Assembly (NCBI GenBank): GCA_003150175.1
Contig: QAKZ01000089.1
Coordinates: 1 to 21,539 of the forward strand
From: Coriobacteriia bacterium
GTDB lineage: Bacteria > Actinomycetota > Coriobacteriia > Coriobacteriales > Atopobiaceae
DNA: 21,539 bases
Direction: 5' to 3'
Shown here in pieces: positions 8,738 through 17,700 of this stretch (positions are counted from its first letter, which is position 1; the number at the start of each line of letters is the position of its first letter). The notes under the pieces were generated by a model, which made no database searches, was not told where the DNA came from, and worked only from the letters and a program-made list of their open reading frames with translations. The position numbers and the translations under genes are program-made.

Positions 8738-9442
8738 TCAAATCAGATACGAGTAGAGATACATCGCCGCCATGGGAATAAGGGCGATCGCCGCGATGCC
8801 TGCGGCGGCGGCCCCATCGGGCAGCGCAGACGCCGTAAAGCCGAAGGCGATGAAGCCCACCCCCATGACGACGAAGCACTTGCCGCCGAAGCGCTGCGTA
8901 CGCCGCCAGTTCTCGGGGTCGGCGAGCGCCCACGGGGTCTTGACGCCCATGGTGTAGTTCTGGCGAACGCGCGGCAGGTAGTTGCCCATGCCGATGAACA
9001 GGACCCCGATAGCCGTCGTCACAATGATGCCCACGGCGCCCGTCTGCGGCACGACGCCCCAGACCGTCAACTCGGAAAGCCAGGTCATCCCGCACATGAA
9101 CACCGTGAACGCGATGACGAACCCCAGGTAGAACCTGCCGGACTTGGCATACGCCGCGCCCTTGGGGTCGATGCGCGGAACCAGCCAGAGCGTCGCGAGC
9201 AGCACCAGGGGCAGAAAACCCAGCGCCGCGACCGTCCAGCTCGGGCCCCAACCGTTGACCGTTCCGTCGGCGCCCCAGTGGACGGGGATCTGCGCGGGCA
9301 GGCTTGGCAACACAGCAAGGTGCCCGGCGACGTTGGCCACGCACACGGCGATGAGCGCAGCCCACACGCGCGCAGGGATGCCGGAGTTCTTGCTCGTATC
9401 GGCGGCGGGCATGATGCCGTCTCCCTTCTTGCCATTGATCAT
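8738..9442 (-). CDS. SdpI/DUF1648 family membrane protein
   Basis: Integral membrane protein of 234 residues. An N-terminal DUF1648 segment (LPSLPAQIPVHWGADGTVNGWG) is followed by SdpI-type helices with the signature NYLPRVRQNYTMGVKTPWAL (DPENWRRTQRFGG follows). In Bacillus subtilis SdpI is the immunity protein and signal receptor for the SdpC toxin, sequestering the repressor SdpR at the membrane. No sdpABC toxin genes are present here, so a role in immunity is not shown. ATG 9442 is chosen because GGAGGA precedes it and it overlaps the TGA of the upstream regulator as ATGA, implying coupled translation. The hydrophobic segments lie throughout residues 20-230. Confidence 0.88.
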   Translation of the reverse strand: MINGKKGDGIMPAADTSKNSGIPARVWAALIAVCVANVAGHLAVLPSLPAQIPVHWGADGTVNGWGPSWTVAALGFLPLVLLATLWLVPRIDPKGAAYAKSGRFYLGFVIAFTVFMCGMTWLSELTVWGVVPQTGAVGIIVTTAIGVLFIGMGNYLPRVRQNYTMGVKTPWALADPENWRRTQRFGGKCFVVMGVGFIAFGFTASALPDGAAAAGIAAIALIPMAAMYLYSYLI

Positions 9443-9714
9443 TTGTGTTCCTCCGTATTTTGCGAGAAGCCCAAAAACCACCCGATGAGGTCCTGCATAA
9501 CGGTGGTGTTCAGGCTGTAGACGATGTTCTGGCCGCGGCGCTCATCGCTCACGAGGCCCGCCGACTTGAGCGTGGCGAGGTGGTGGCTGAGCGACGGCTT
9601 GCTTATGTCGAAGTGCTCGGCGAGCTCGCCCGCCGTGAGGTCGCCGTCGCGCAAAAGCTCGAGGATGCGCCGCCGCGTCGGGTCGGCGAGCGCCTTGAAG
9701 CCCTCCCCCGGCAT
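9439..9714 (-). CDS. ArsR-family repressor, SdpR-like
   Basis: Winged-helix repressor of 91 residues closely following the SdpR pattern: FKALADPTRRRILELLRDGD, then the recognition helix region AEHFDISKPSLSHHLATLK, the wing RRGQNIVYSLNTTV, and a C-terminal helix DLIGWFLGF. I see no metal-binding Cys box (ELCVCDL type), which fits SdpR rather than metal sensors. GGAGGG lies just upstream of ATG 9714. Its TGA overlaps the start of the sdpI-like gene. By analogy it represses its own operon and is titrated by the membrane protein; the operator at 9765-9780 supports autoregulation. Confidence 0.9.
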   Translation of the reverse strand: MPGEGFKALADPTRRRILELLRDGDLTAGELAEHFDISKPSLSHHLATLKSAGLVSDERRGQNIVYSLNTTVMQDLIGWFLGFSQNTEEHK

Positions 9715-9750
9715 AGACCCTCCTTCGGTCGTGTTTTGCAGTGCGCGGCT

Positions 9751-9780
9751 ATTCTACTCATTATTTAGACGTTTGTCTAA
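9751..9780 (-). promoter_or_regulatory. sdpRI promoter with overlapping operator palindrome
   Basis: On the minus strand a -35 box TAGACA (9774-9779) and a -10 box TAGAAT (9751-9756) are separated by exactly 17 bp. The perfect palindrome TTAGACGTTTGTCTAA (9765-9780; 6-bp arms, 4-bp centre) covers the whole -35 box and part of the spacer. A bound ArsR-type dimer there would block RNA polymerase. The -10 box is about 37 bases upstream of the repressor start codon. Confidence 0.65.
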
Positions 9781-9931
9781 CTATCTAATTCCTCGGTATG
9801 GGTACAAAGATAGACGATTCCCCGTCAGTACCACGAAAGGGGCCCGAGGCCCGATGAGACCCGAACGGCATAGACGCAGGTAAGGAGAAGCTCGCCCGCA
9901 TAGGCGGCGCGGGGAGTCGCCTCATTCTCAA

Positions 9932-10120
9932 TCATGGGTTTCTCGCTTTCTGCGCGATGCGTTCGCGCCGGTAGACGGTGGCGCACGACTCGGCGTCCAC
10001 GGGCGTCATGAGTTCGAGCTCGCGCCGGCCAAGCATCTCGTCTCTGATGTCGAGGCGATTAAGGCCCTCGGCCGTCTCGCGGATGATTTGAGGTTGATAG
10101 ATGATGGTGTGCTCGCCCAT
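9932..10120 (-). CDS. 62-residue protein, possibly an N-terminal stub of a ClpP-like protein
   Basis: ATG 10120 follows a strong ribosome binding site (GGAAGGAGCTCAAT), so translation is plausible. The product begins MGEHTIIYQPQIIRETAEG. The stretch LDIRDEMLGRRELELMTPVD resembles the first helix and strand of ClpP family proteases (pattern DIYSRLL-x2-RIIFLGGPID), but the protein ends at residue 62, before any Ser-His-Asp catalytic residue of that family. It may therefore be a truncated remnant or an unrelated small protein. The 150 bases on to the sdpR promoter hold no further gene that I can support. I do not assign a function. Confidence 0.45.
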   Translation of the reverse strand: MGEHTIIYQPQIIRETAEGLNRLDIRDEMLGRRELELMTPVDAESCATVYRRERIAQKARNP

Positions 10121-10148
10121 ATTGAGCTCCTTCCGAGGGAAAGACGCA

Positions 10149-10353
10149 ACAACCTCAGGCGCGGCGTCAGCTGACGCGCAGGAACAGCAGCCAAGAATGG
10201 CAGCCGCATGCGCCAGAGCTCTTGCTATGAGGTTGTACTTGGATGGAATCCGGCAGCAGGCACAAACGCCGCCGGCATCTCCTAAGGGCGCAAACGCCCT
10301 TTGCGCCAGGAGTCGGGTCTTGGGACCCTCGGGTGTTTCACACTCTAGCATCC
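10149..10353 (-). ncRNA. Candidate structured RNA or leader (two multi-helix domains)
   Basis: Between the ATPase terminator and the small gene at 10120 almost every base can fall in a helix. Domain 1 is closed by CATCC (10349-10353) with GGATG (10241-10245) and encloses four hairpins with short linkers: GTGT/ACAC (10333-10343), GGGTC/GACCC (10315-10328), a long stem with arms CTCCT (10279-10283) plus GGCGCAAA (10287-10294) against TTTGCGCC (10300-10307) plus AGGAG (10308-10312), and an 8-bp stem (10250-10257 with 10268-10275). That last stem needs a G-U pair that exists only in the minus-strand RNA. Domain 2 is closed by ACAACCTC (10149-10156) with GAGGTTGT (10229-10236) and contains the palindrome GCGTCAGCTGACGC (10164-10177) and CAAGA/TCTTG (10192-10224). 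It matches no riboswitch or RNA class that I recognise. Confidence 0.4.
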
Positions 10354-10375
10354 GGCCAGAACGCGAGCAAGCATG

Positions 10376-10413
10376 AAAAACCTCCCGATTCTCGATCTCC
10401 AAGAAAGGGGAGG
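10376..10413 (-). terminator. Rho-independent terminator of the AAA ATPase gene
   Basis: On the minus strand CCTCCC (10408-10413) pairs with GGGAGG (10381-10386), with extra pairing TTCT/AGAA inside, followed at once by TTTTT (10376-10380). It lies about 20 bases past the stop of the ATPase gene. Confidence 0.75.
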
Positions 10414-10431
10414 CGCCGCATCTTTCACCAC

Positions 10432-11793
10432 TTAGATATTCGCGATCTCGACTCTGAACCCATCGTCGTGCCCTCCGCAAAGGTAGAGGGGTAAGACAAA
10501 CATCGCATAGAGAGGTAAATAGAGCACCTTGCCCGCCCTCTCAACGTTCCCCCTCGACAAAACGATACCAAGATCAACCCCGTATTCTGGAGTCGTCAGC
10601 AAGCGATCGAGCGCCGCGTGGGCATGATAATACCTGCCAGACTTGACCTCGACAGCAACGGCTTTTCCCTTGGGACCGTCCACAACAAAGTCCACCTCGC
10701 CTCGCTTTTTCGTCTGGTAATAAAAGAGCTCGTGACCTTGCGCAGTCAGTTCCTGCGCAACCGCGTTCTCGTAGATGCCGCCGAGGTTCGGATCTTTATC
10801 ATCAAGATACGCCGCCTGAGCGATTTCCCTTGGGTAACGCTCCATAAGCATGCCGGTATCTGACTGATAAAGCTTAAACTTACCTGCATTCGCCGTCTTT
10901 CGCAGCGGCGATTTCGGCTCGTCGACAAGCTCTGTCTTCAGCGCCACCCCCGCATTCTGCAACCACACGAAATCACGCTGATACTTCTCGAACCTCGCGG
11001 AAGGGTCAATTGAATTGATCACGAACCGCTGAGAGTCCCCCTCCAACTGTACCGGCAACTGATCGAAGATGCTCTGGACCTGCAGAGTCCTCGGCCCGGC
11101 GTATTTCGAAATATCTCGTTTGTATTGCTTATTTAGGTCCGCCTGTACCATGCGAACGCTTGCAAGGTCTCCCCGCGATTCAATTAAACGTAAGACTGCC
11201 TCAGGCATACCGCCCACAACCAGATAGGTTCTGAAGTTGGAAAGAAGTGCGTCGTGAATATAGGTCGGGACGGCCTCCTCTCGCTCGCAGCAATCGGAGA
11301 CTGCTCGCAGAGCGTCGTCTGACGTTCCCACGGCCCAGCAGAACTCTTCCCAGTCCAAAGGCCGCATAGTGACCTCATGAACAGACCCAACAGGGTAAGA
11401 GCGAATGCCCTTAAATTCGGTGCCGAGCATTGATCCAGAGAATGCCCACGCGCATCTTCCGTCATCTACGAGAAACTTGACCATGGTCATTAGGTCCGGA
11501 GCTTCCTGAATCTCATCTATGAATACAAGCGTGTCGCGCTCAACTATGGGGGTGCCCGATAAAATCGAAACGCGACTCACGAATTCGGAAGCGGTCTTCG
11601 CGGCAAGAAGCGCACTTCTCGCCCGCTTGTTCTCGTAGAGGTTGAGCTCGATATAGGTACCGAACTTCGTTTTTCCGAGCTCGCGAATCGAGTAGCTTTT
11701 GCCAATCTGTCGCGCGCCCGTGACAAGAAGCGCCTTGGTTCTGGACGACCCCGCCCATGCTTCAAGTACTTTTGTTACCTTGCGCCTTAGCAT
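10432..11793 (-). CDS. AAA_14 / DUF4143 family ATPase
   Basis: Cytoplasmic ATPase of 453 residues. The N-terminal AAA_14 domain shows Walker A GARQIGKS (26-33), Walker B TLVFIDEIQEAP (about 88-99) and a sensor-like WAFSGSMLG. The C-terminal DUF4143 domain contains KKRGEVDFVVD and AVAVEVKSG, a pattern like the PD-(D/E)XK nuclease core. Such proteins are common, often transferred, and of uncertain role. ATG 11793 begins the conserved LRRKV helix and has only a weak upstream GCGAGG; earlier in-frame codons encode low-complexity residues unlike the family. Base composition is visibly more AT-rich than in the neighbouring genes, which suggests acquisition (inference). It has its own terminator and is divergent from the MATE gene. 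Confidence 0.9.
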   Translation of the reverse strand: MLRRKVTKVLEAWAGSSRTKALLVTGARQIGKSYSIRELGKTKFGTYIELNLYENKRARSALLAAKTASEFVSRVSILSGTPIVERDTLVFIDEIQEAPDLMTMVKFLVDDGRCAWAFSGSMLGTEFKGIRSYPVGSVHEVTMRPLDWEEFCWAVGTSDDALRAVSDCCEREEAVPTYIHDALLSNFRTYLVVGGMPEAVLRLIESRGDLASVRMVQADLNKQYKRDISKYAGPRTLQVQSIFDQLPVQLEGDSQRFVINSIDPSARFEKYQRDFVWLQNAGVALKTELVDEPKSPLRKTANAGKFKLYQSDTGMLMERYPREIAQAAYLDDKDPNLGGIYENAVAQELTAQGHELFYYQTKKRGEVDFVVDGPKGKAVAVEVKSGRYYHAHAALDRLLTTPEYGVDLGIVLSRGNVERAGKVLYLPLYAMFVLPLYLCGGHDDGFRVEIANI

Positions 11794-12105
11794 TGAATAC
11801 CTCGCCGTCTTCTTGCCAGAGTGACAAAATGCTGGATTTATATTAGCCAAATTCCTACGGAATGTTGTTTTTTCTAGCCGCATATTCTTACAAAATGCGC
11901 TTTTTTCACCTAAGAAATCCGATGGAGACTCCGAATTCAGCAATACATGCAGCGCGCATCAAACAAGAACATATAGGCAGGTAACATTGCAAGCACGGCA
12001 CCGTATCTGAAGGGGTTATGGCTTTCGGTTCAGCCGCCTGAATAGGGTGTAGGATGTCGCGTACTTGGCATAAAACTCCTGCTCAAACCCCTAAGGACTC
12101 ACCCC
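11794..12105. other. Divergent intergenic region, AAA ATPase / MATE pump
   Basis: This 312-bp stretch has no gene I can support. It is AT-rich in its left half. Toward the ATPase (minus strand) there is a -10-like TAATAT (11840-11845) with the inverted repeat ATTCC-TAC-GGAAT (11851-11863) where the spacer would be, but no good -35. ACAAAATGC occurs twice (11824-11832 and 11890-11898). Toward the MATE gene the inverted repeat TTCAG-CCGC-CTGAA (12029-12042) could be a regulator site. All of these are weak. Confidence 0.3.
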
Positions 12106-13485
12106 ATGGAAGACAAGGGCATGCTCACCGGGAACCTATGGAAAGCCATCCCGCTCTTTGCGTTCCCCGTGGCCGCCACCAGCATCCTCGAGCAGCTCTC
12201 GAGCCTCATCGCCACGGTCGTCATCGGCAAGGTCCCCGGCCCGGAAGGCACCCTCGGCATGGCCGCCGTCGGAGCGAATACGCCGATCATGAGCCTAATA
12301 CTCAATCTGTTCATCGGCATCTCGCTCGGCACCAATGTGGTCATCGCCAACGCCATCGGCAGGGACGACCAGCAAACCGTGACCCGCGCCGTCCACACCT
12401 CGGTCCTCATGTCGCTCATCGGCTTCGCCGTGGTGATCATCGGCGAGCTCTACGCTGAGCCGTTGCTGGCCGCGCTCTCCGTCCCTGCCGAGACCTTGCC
12501 GACCGCGGCGCTCTTCCTGCGCGTGTACCTGCTCGGCATGCCGTCGATCCTCCTGTACAACTTCGAGGCGGCCATCTTCAGGAGCGTCGGTATCACGAGG
12601 ATGCCGCTGCAGGCCCTTATGGTCTCCACCGTGGTAAACGTCGGGCTCGACCTCGTCTTTGTCCCCATGCTCCACTGGGGCGTCGCCGGCCTAGCAGCGG
12701 CCTCCGCGATCGCCTACACCCTCAGCGCGGCGACGCTCTTCTATAGGCTCACCAAGACCAGCTCGCCCATGCGCCTCGACCCCCGCAAGCTGCGCATCGA
12801 CGGCGCCGTGCTCGCACGCATCGTCAGGATCGGCCTTCCGGCGGGCCTTCAGTCCGCGGTCTTCGCCCTCGCCAACACCATCATCCAGGCCGGCATCAAC
12901 TCGCTCGGCACCGAGGTCATGGCCGCGTCGAGCGCCGCCATGAGCCTCGAGTACGTGTTCTACAACCTGCTGAACTCCTTCAGCCAGGCTTGCACCACCT
13001 TCGTCGGCCAGGCCTTCGGCGCGCGCGACATCCCCCGCTGCAAGCAGGTGCTCAAGGTCTGCTTGGCCGAGGACCTGGTGGTCGCCATTGCCACGGTGAC
13101 GAGCGTGGTCTTCTTTGGGAAGTCGATCCTCGCGGTCTTCAACAGCGACCCCAACGTGGTGAGCATCGGCTACATCCGCGTGTGCACGATCTTCCCCGCC
13201 TATATCTTCTCGATGTGCTACGAGAACTTCTCGGGCTACCTGCGCGGCTTCGGCATCTCGCTCGCGCCGGCGATTCTAACAGCGCTCGGTATCTGCGGCA
13301 TCCGCTTCTGGTGGGTGTTCGGCGTGTTCCCCGTACACCACGACTTCCAGACGATCATGCTCGTCTACCCCATCAGCCTCTGCGTGACCGCGATTCTAAT
13401 CGTCTTGTCCGCCCTGGTCATCCACCCCGCGAAGACCTTTGGCAAGAAAGACACCGACGGCACCGCCGTCGCCGTCGTAGCCTAA
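12106..13485 (+). CDS. MATE family multidrug/cation efflux transporter
   Basis: Membrane antiporter of 459 residues expected to export organic cations or drugs in exchange for H+ or Na+. It has the two-lobe MATE layout with about 12 hydrophobic segments. The first lobe opens KAIPLFAFPVAATSILEQL and contains GISLGTNVVIANAIGRDDQQ; the second opens RIVRIGLPAGLQSAVFALAN and contains CTTFVGQAFGARD, the matching repeat motif. ATG 12106 is preceded by AAGGA; a second ATG at 12121 is possible but less well placed. The family aligns from near the first start. It converges on the EFR1 gene 28 bp away. The substrate cannot be read from the sequence. Confidence 0.92.
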   Translation: MEDKGMLTGNLWKAIPLFAFPVAATSILEQLSSLIATVVIGKVPGPEGTLGMAAVGANTPIMSLILNLFIGISLGTNVVIANAIGRDDQQTVTRAVHTSVLMSLIGFAVVIIGELYAEPLLAALSVPAETLPTAALFLRVYLLGMPSILLYNFEAAIFRSVGITRMPLQALMVSTVVNVGLDLVFVPMLHWGVAGLAAASAIAYTLSAATLFYRLTKTSSPMRLDPRKLRIDGAVLARIVRIGLPAGLQSAVFALANTIIQAGINSLGTEVMAASSAAMSLEYVFYNLLNSFSQACTTFVGQAFGARDIPRCKQVLKVCLAEDLVVAIATVTSVVFFGKSILAVFNSDPNVVSIGYIRVCTIFPAYIFSMCYENFSGYLRGFGISLAPAILTALGICGIRFWWVFGVFPVHHDFQTIMLVYPISLCVTAILIVLSALVIHPAKTFGKKDTDGTAVAVVA

Positions 13486-13517
13486 CCTCACGCGCGGCGG
13501 TACCGCGGTCTGGCTAC
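13477..13517. terminator. Hairpin spanning both stop codons of the convergent MATE and EFR1 genes
   Basis: GTAGCC (13477-13482) pairs with GGCTAC (13512-13517), enclosing the 10-bp palindrome GCGGTACCGC (13497-13506). It overlaps or touches the TAA of the MATE gene and the TAG of the EFR1 gene. There is no T run on either side, so it may slow rather than terminate transcription. Confidence 0.3.
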
Positions 13518-14269
13518 GGGTGCAGATACTGCCCGTGGGCACGGGTCTTGGAGCCGCGCTGGATGGCGAAGGCGGGACAGCTGTGCAGGCAGCGCAGGCA
13601 CGCGGCGCACTGGGCCTTGGTCCAGGTGGGCAGGCCACCATGCATCTGGATGGCGTCGGCGGGGCACTGCCTCGCGCACAGGCCGCAGCCCACGCAGGTG
13701 TCCACGTCGACGGTGAACTTGCTCGTGTCCTGACCGGCCGGCGCGCCGAGGCGATAGTAGACCTTCGAGGCGATCATCGGAATCTCGCAGCGCACGTGGT
13801 TGCCGGCGACGCGGTTCCTCACCATGTCGGCGCACTCGTCGATCTGAATCTCCGCGGCGGCGTTGATCTTCGCGACCTTCTGCTTGTCGGAGAGGTCGAA
13901 AATCGGCGTCCATGTGTCCGGCATCTGAACACTGAACTGAGCCGTTGTCTGAACGCCCTGCTTTTGCAGCAGGTCTGCAGCGAGGCGCGTAGTCTGGCCG
14001 GCGGTCGTGCCGAACGTCGTGGCGGTAAAGACATAGGCGCCGTCTGCCACGTAGAACGCGGCGCGCTCAAGGAAGCCGAGGGCCGGGGCGGGCAGGCCCC
14101 AGAAATACGTCGGGGTAATGAACCCCAGGCACTCGTCCTCGTCGATGACGATGCGGGGCGCCGCCTCGCCCTTGTACTTCTCGATAGACACGGCGGTGTC
14201 GCCCACGCGCTCGGCAATGCGCTCGGCAACGTGACGGCTATTTCCCTCTGCGCTGAAGTACAGAATCAT
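13514..14269 (-). CDS. EFR1-type flavodoxin/ferredoxin fusion protein
   Basis: Predicted electron-transfer protein of 251 residues. The N-terminal flavodoxin fold begins MILYFSAEGNSRHVAERIAE, with the Ser/Gly-rich FMN phosphate loop, and later has TPTYFWGLPAPALGFLERA. The C-terminal part is a two-cluster [4Fe-4S] ferredoxin: CVGCGLCARQCP and CAACLRCLHSCP, each with all four Cys. ATG 14269 is chosen for family alignment; no clear Shine-Dalgarno sequence is seen and a TTG at 14281 also fits. It is divergent from the arsC-like gene, and a 13-base match to the DUF134-NifX operator lies between them. The physiological partner is unknown. Confidence 0.9.
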   Translation of the reverse strand: MILYFSAEGNSRHVAERIAERVGDTAVSIEKYKGEAAPRIVIDEDECLGFITPTYFWGLPAPALGFLERAAFYVADGAYVFTATTFGTTAGQTTRLAADLLQKQGVQTTAQFSVQMPDTWTPIFDLSDKQKVAKINAAAEIQIDECADMVRNRVAGNHVRCEIPMIASKVYYRLGAPAGQDTSKFTVDVDTCVGCGLCARQCPADAIQMHGGLPTWTKAQCAACLRCLHSCPAFAIQRGSKTRAHGQYLHP

Positions 14270-14321
14270 GCGACGGTCCAATCACCAGAATCGTAAGGCC
14301 GCCATTATGACCCATGGCTGT

Positions 14322-14334
14322 GTCAGAAATAAGG
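14322..14334. promoter_or_regulatory. Half-site shared with the DUF134-NifX palindrome
   Basis: GTCAGAAATAAGG on the plus strand is identical over 13 bases to one arm and adjoining bases of the palindrome at 19332-19361. It sits between the divergent EFR1 and arsC-like genes. On the minus strand it overlaps a possible EFR1 -35 (TTATTT, with CATAAT 17 bp downstream). TTATGAC, which is also present in the centre of the 19.3-kb palindrome, occurs about 17 bp to its left. Confidence 0.4.
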
Positions 14335-14388
14335 GCGGACGCCCGCTAAACTGATGTGGCGGAAAGAAGCCCGAAGACCGGAGGCGCC

Positions 14389-14751
14389 ATGGCCGTGCTG
14401 TTTGTGGAATACCCCAAGTGCTCAACCTGCCGCAAGGCGAAGAAATGGCTCGAGGAGCACGACGTCAAGTTCGAGGATCGCAACATCGTTGCCGAAAACC
14501 CCACGGCCGGCGAGCTCGCCGACTGGTGCGCCCGATCCGGCCTGCCGGCCCACCGCTTCTTCAACTCATCCGGCATAAGGTACCGCGAGCTCGGCCTCAA
14601 GGCGAAGCTCGACGCCGGCATGACCGACGAGGAGTGCTTTGCGCTTCTTGGCACCGACGGGATGCTGGTTAAGCGGCCGCTGCTTGTGGGCGACGACTTC
14701 GCCCTCCCCGGCTTCCGCGAAGCCGCCTGGGCCAGCGCCCTCGGCCTGTAG
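14389..14751 (+). CDS. ArsC/Spx-family thioredoxin-fold protein
   Basis: Cytoplasmic protein of 120 residues of the ArsC/Spx/YffB superfamily. The N-terminus VEYPKCSTCRKAKKWLEEH carries the CSTC redox pair (Cys11, Cys14), and VKRPLLVGDD carries the conserved Arg-Pro of the fold's cis-proline loop. Family members reduce arsenate with glutathione or thioredoxin, or (Spx) bind RNA polymerase; sequence alone does not decide, and no ars operon genes are nearby. ATG 14389 follows GGAGG at the right distance; an upstream in-frame GTG (14356) would only add unconserved residues. It converges on the FtsX gene with an 18-bp gap and is divergent from the EFR1 gene, so the two may respond to one signal (inference). 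Confidence 0.88.
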   Translation: MAVLFVEYPKCSTCRKAKKWLEEHDVKFEDRNIVAENPTAGELADWCARSGLPAHRFFNSSGIRYRELGLKAKLDAGMTDEECFALLGTDGMLVKRPLLVGDDFALPGFREAAWASALGL

Positions 14752-14769
14752 CGGGCACGGGACCGATCG

Positions 14770-17700
14770 CTAGTCGACGCTCTTTAGGCTCTCGACCATG
14801 TTGATGCGGCGGAGCTTGCCGCGCATGGCGACGGTCACCGCCACGGCAAAGACCATCGTGAGCGCGAAGGCGAGCAAGAAGCTCTGGGGGTGGATCTCGC
14901 GGCCGAACATGACCTGGTCGACCTCGGCCGTGACCACGACGAAGCCTTCCATATAGACACCGAGCACCAGGCCCGCGACCGCGCCGATGAGCGCGAGCAG
15001 CAGCGTCTCGCGGTAGATATAGGCATCGACCTCGTGCGGCTTGAAGCCGAGGACCTTCAGGGTCGCGATCTCGCGCACGCGCTCGGCGATGTTGATGTTC
15101 GTCAGGTTGTAGAGCACCACGAAGGCAAGAAGCGCGGCGGCAACCACGAGCACGACGACGACCGAGTCGACGCTCTTGAGCATGTTGCGGTAGCTGTTGA
15201 TGGTCTCGTCGTTGTAGATGAGCGTCTTTGCGCCGTCCATGCCCAAGACGTCAGCGGAGAGCGCAGAGCGCACCTTGGCGTCCTCGGAGACGCCTGCGTA
15301 CAGGGCGTTGGGCGCGGGCTCTTGGCCGAAGACCTTCTTGTAGGCCTCCGGCGACATGATGACGACCTGGCCGATGTAGTACTCCATCACGCCGTCGATG
15401 CGCACCTCGCGGGGCTCGCCCGTAGCGTTGCCGATGGTGTCCTCGTCGTAGACCGCGATGACGTCGCCGGCTTTGACACCGAGGCGCGTCGCGAGCTTCT
15501 CGGTGATGAGCGCGCCGTCGTCGGTAAGCGCGAGCGGCTCGTGGCCCAGCCTCGTGCGCATGGTGACGAGCCGGCCGAAGGCATTCTCGTCCTGCGGAAC
15601 GTCGATCTCGACGCGCTGGTCGCCGTCGTCATCCGTTGCCCCCGCGATGCGCGCTACGGCGTTGTCGGCAAAAATCCAGGCGCGGTCGCCCTGAGAGTCG
15701 GCGGCCACGCGGTCTGCCACGGCCTCGCGCTGCGCATCGGTGGCGTCGGTGTCCATACGGATGGTCGTGTTGTAGTGGTAGAGCTCGCCGAACTGCTTGT
15801 CGATGATGTCGTTGATGGCGTTTTGAAGCCCCAAGCCCGTGAGCAGCAGCGCCGTGCAGCCGGCAATGCCGATGATGGTCATGCACAGGCGGCGCTTGTA
15901 GCGGAAGAGGTTGCGCGCTGTGACCTTCCAGCTGAAGGACATCCGGCGCCACACCGGCTTCACGCGCTCGAGCAGAATGCGCTTGCCGGCCTTCGGGGCG
16001 CGCGGAAGCATGAGCTCGGAGGGCTTCTCACGCAGGGTTGCGGACACTGCGGCCCAGGTCGCAGCCACCGTTATGCCCACGCCGAGCCCCGCCGACGCAA
16101 GCGCGATGCCCACGTCGATGGGCACGGGCCGGCACGGCAGTGGATAGATGATGGCGTACGCGCCCATGATGAACCATGGCAAGAAGATCGAGAGGACCAC
16201 GATGCCGATGGCCGACCCGATGCCGCTCGCGACGGCGGCGTACAGCAGGTACTTCGACGAGATCTTGGCCTTCGAGTAACCGAGCGCCTTGTACGTGCCG
16301 ATGAGCACGCGATCCTCGTCGACCATGCGCGTCATGGTGGTGAGCGAGACGAGCGCCGCCACGAGGAAGAAGATCAAGGGGAACACCTGGGCGATCTTGT
16401 CGATGCGGCCCGCGTCGGAGCGGAAGCTCTCGGCGCCGATGTTCTTGGTGAGGTCGAGGGTGTAGACGGCCGCGTCCCTGGCAGCTATGTCGTCCACCTT
16501 CGCCTGCGCGTCGGTGAGCTGGCTCTCGGCATCGGCAAACTCGCCTTGCGCCTCGGCGCGCTTGGCGGCGAGCTCCTCGGCGCCGGCCTTCCACTGTGCA
16601 AGGCCGTCGTCGTACTCGGACTGGCCAGCAGCCAGCTGCGCCTTACCATCGGCGAGCTGTCGGCGGCCGGCATCGAGACGCGTCGCGGCGGCATCGAGTT
16701 CTGCTTGGGCGTCGGCAAAGCCCTGCTCGGCGGCAACCTTCTGGGCGGCGAGCTCGGAGGCGGCCGCGTCAAGCCGCTCGGGCACGCCGGCGACCTGCGC
16801 GTCGATCTGGGCGATGCCGTCGTCGAGCTGCTGGATGCCGACCTCTGTCGTGGTCTTCTTTCCCTCGAGGTCCGCCTTCTGCGCCTCGAGCGCGGGAAGG
16901 GCCGCCTGGGCCTCGGCGAGCTTTTGCTCGCAAGTGGCCTTCTGCGCCTCGAGCGCGGCTTTCTGCTCCGCGTAGCCCTCCGCCGCCGAGTCGAGCGCAT
17001 CGAGCTCGGCCTGAAGCTGCGCAATCGTCGCGGTAAGCGAGTCGATGTTCACCTGAGCTTGGGCGATGCCTGCCTCGGCCTTCGCGATTCCGTCATTGAG
17101 TTGCCCTAACCCCTCATTCGCCTCGTCGCGCTTCTCCACAAGGCCCGCGCGCGTGCCCACGGCATCCTCATAGGACGCCCAGCCGTCGTCGATCTGCTTC
17201 TGCGCCTGGTCGAACGCCGCGCTCGCCTCGGCGCGCTTCTGTACCAGCGCCGAGACCCCGGATTCGTACTGCGCCTGGCCGTCGGTAAGCTCCGCCTCAC
17301 TCGACGCGATGGTCGCCCGAGAGGACTCGAGCTTCCGTGCGGCGGCATCGAGCTGGGCCTTGGAGTCGTCGAGGGTTGCCTGTGCGTCGTCGAGCTGCGC
17401 CTGCGCGTCGGCCTTCTTTTGCTCGAACTCGGCGCGCTTCTCGTCGAGTTTTTCCTGCGCCTCGGATCGGAGGTCGTCGATGCGGCCCGCAACGAGCTCG
17501 CCCGACATGCCGTCGATGCGGCCGACCGCCTCGTCGACCTTAGCCTGGTAGGCGTCGGTCCCCCACTGCAGCTCGCGGGCGCCCTTTGCGGTTATGAACG
17601 CCTCGGTATAGGGGTAATCCTGCGCAAACGCGCTTTCTGGGACGTAGACGAAGCTCGTGAGCCTGCCGCTTCCGAGCGAGGTCGTTCCCGCATTCGTCGA

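Noticed and set aside
10241..10353. T-box leader or B12 riboswitch
   Set aside because: Neither a T-box (AGGGUGGnACCGCG-like) nor a B12-box sequence is present.
14890..17109. Plus-strand open frame of over 700 codons
   Set aside because: It is antisense to the FtsX coiled coil, whose repetitive codons keep the opposite strand open.
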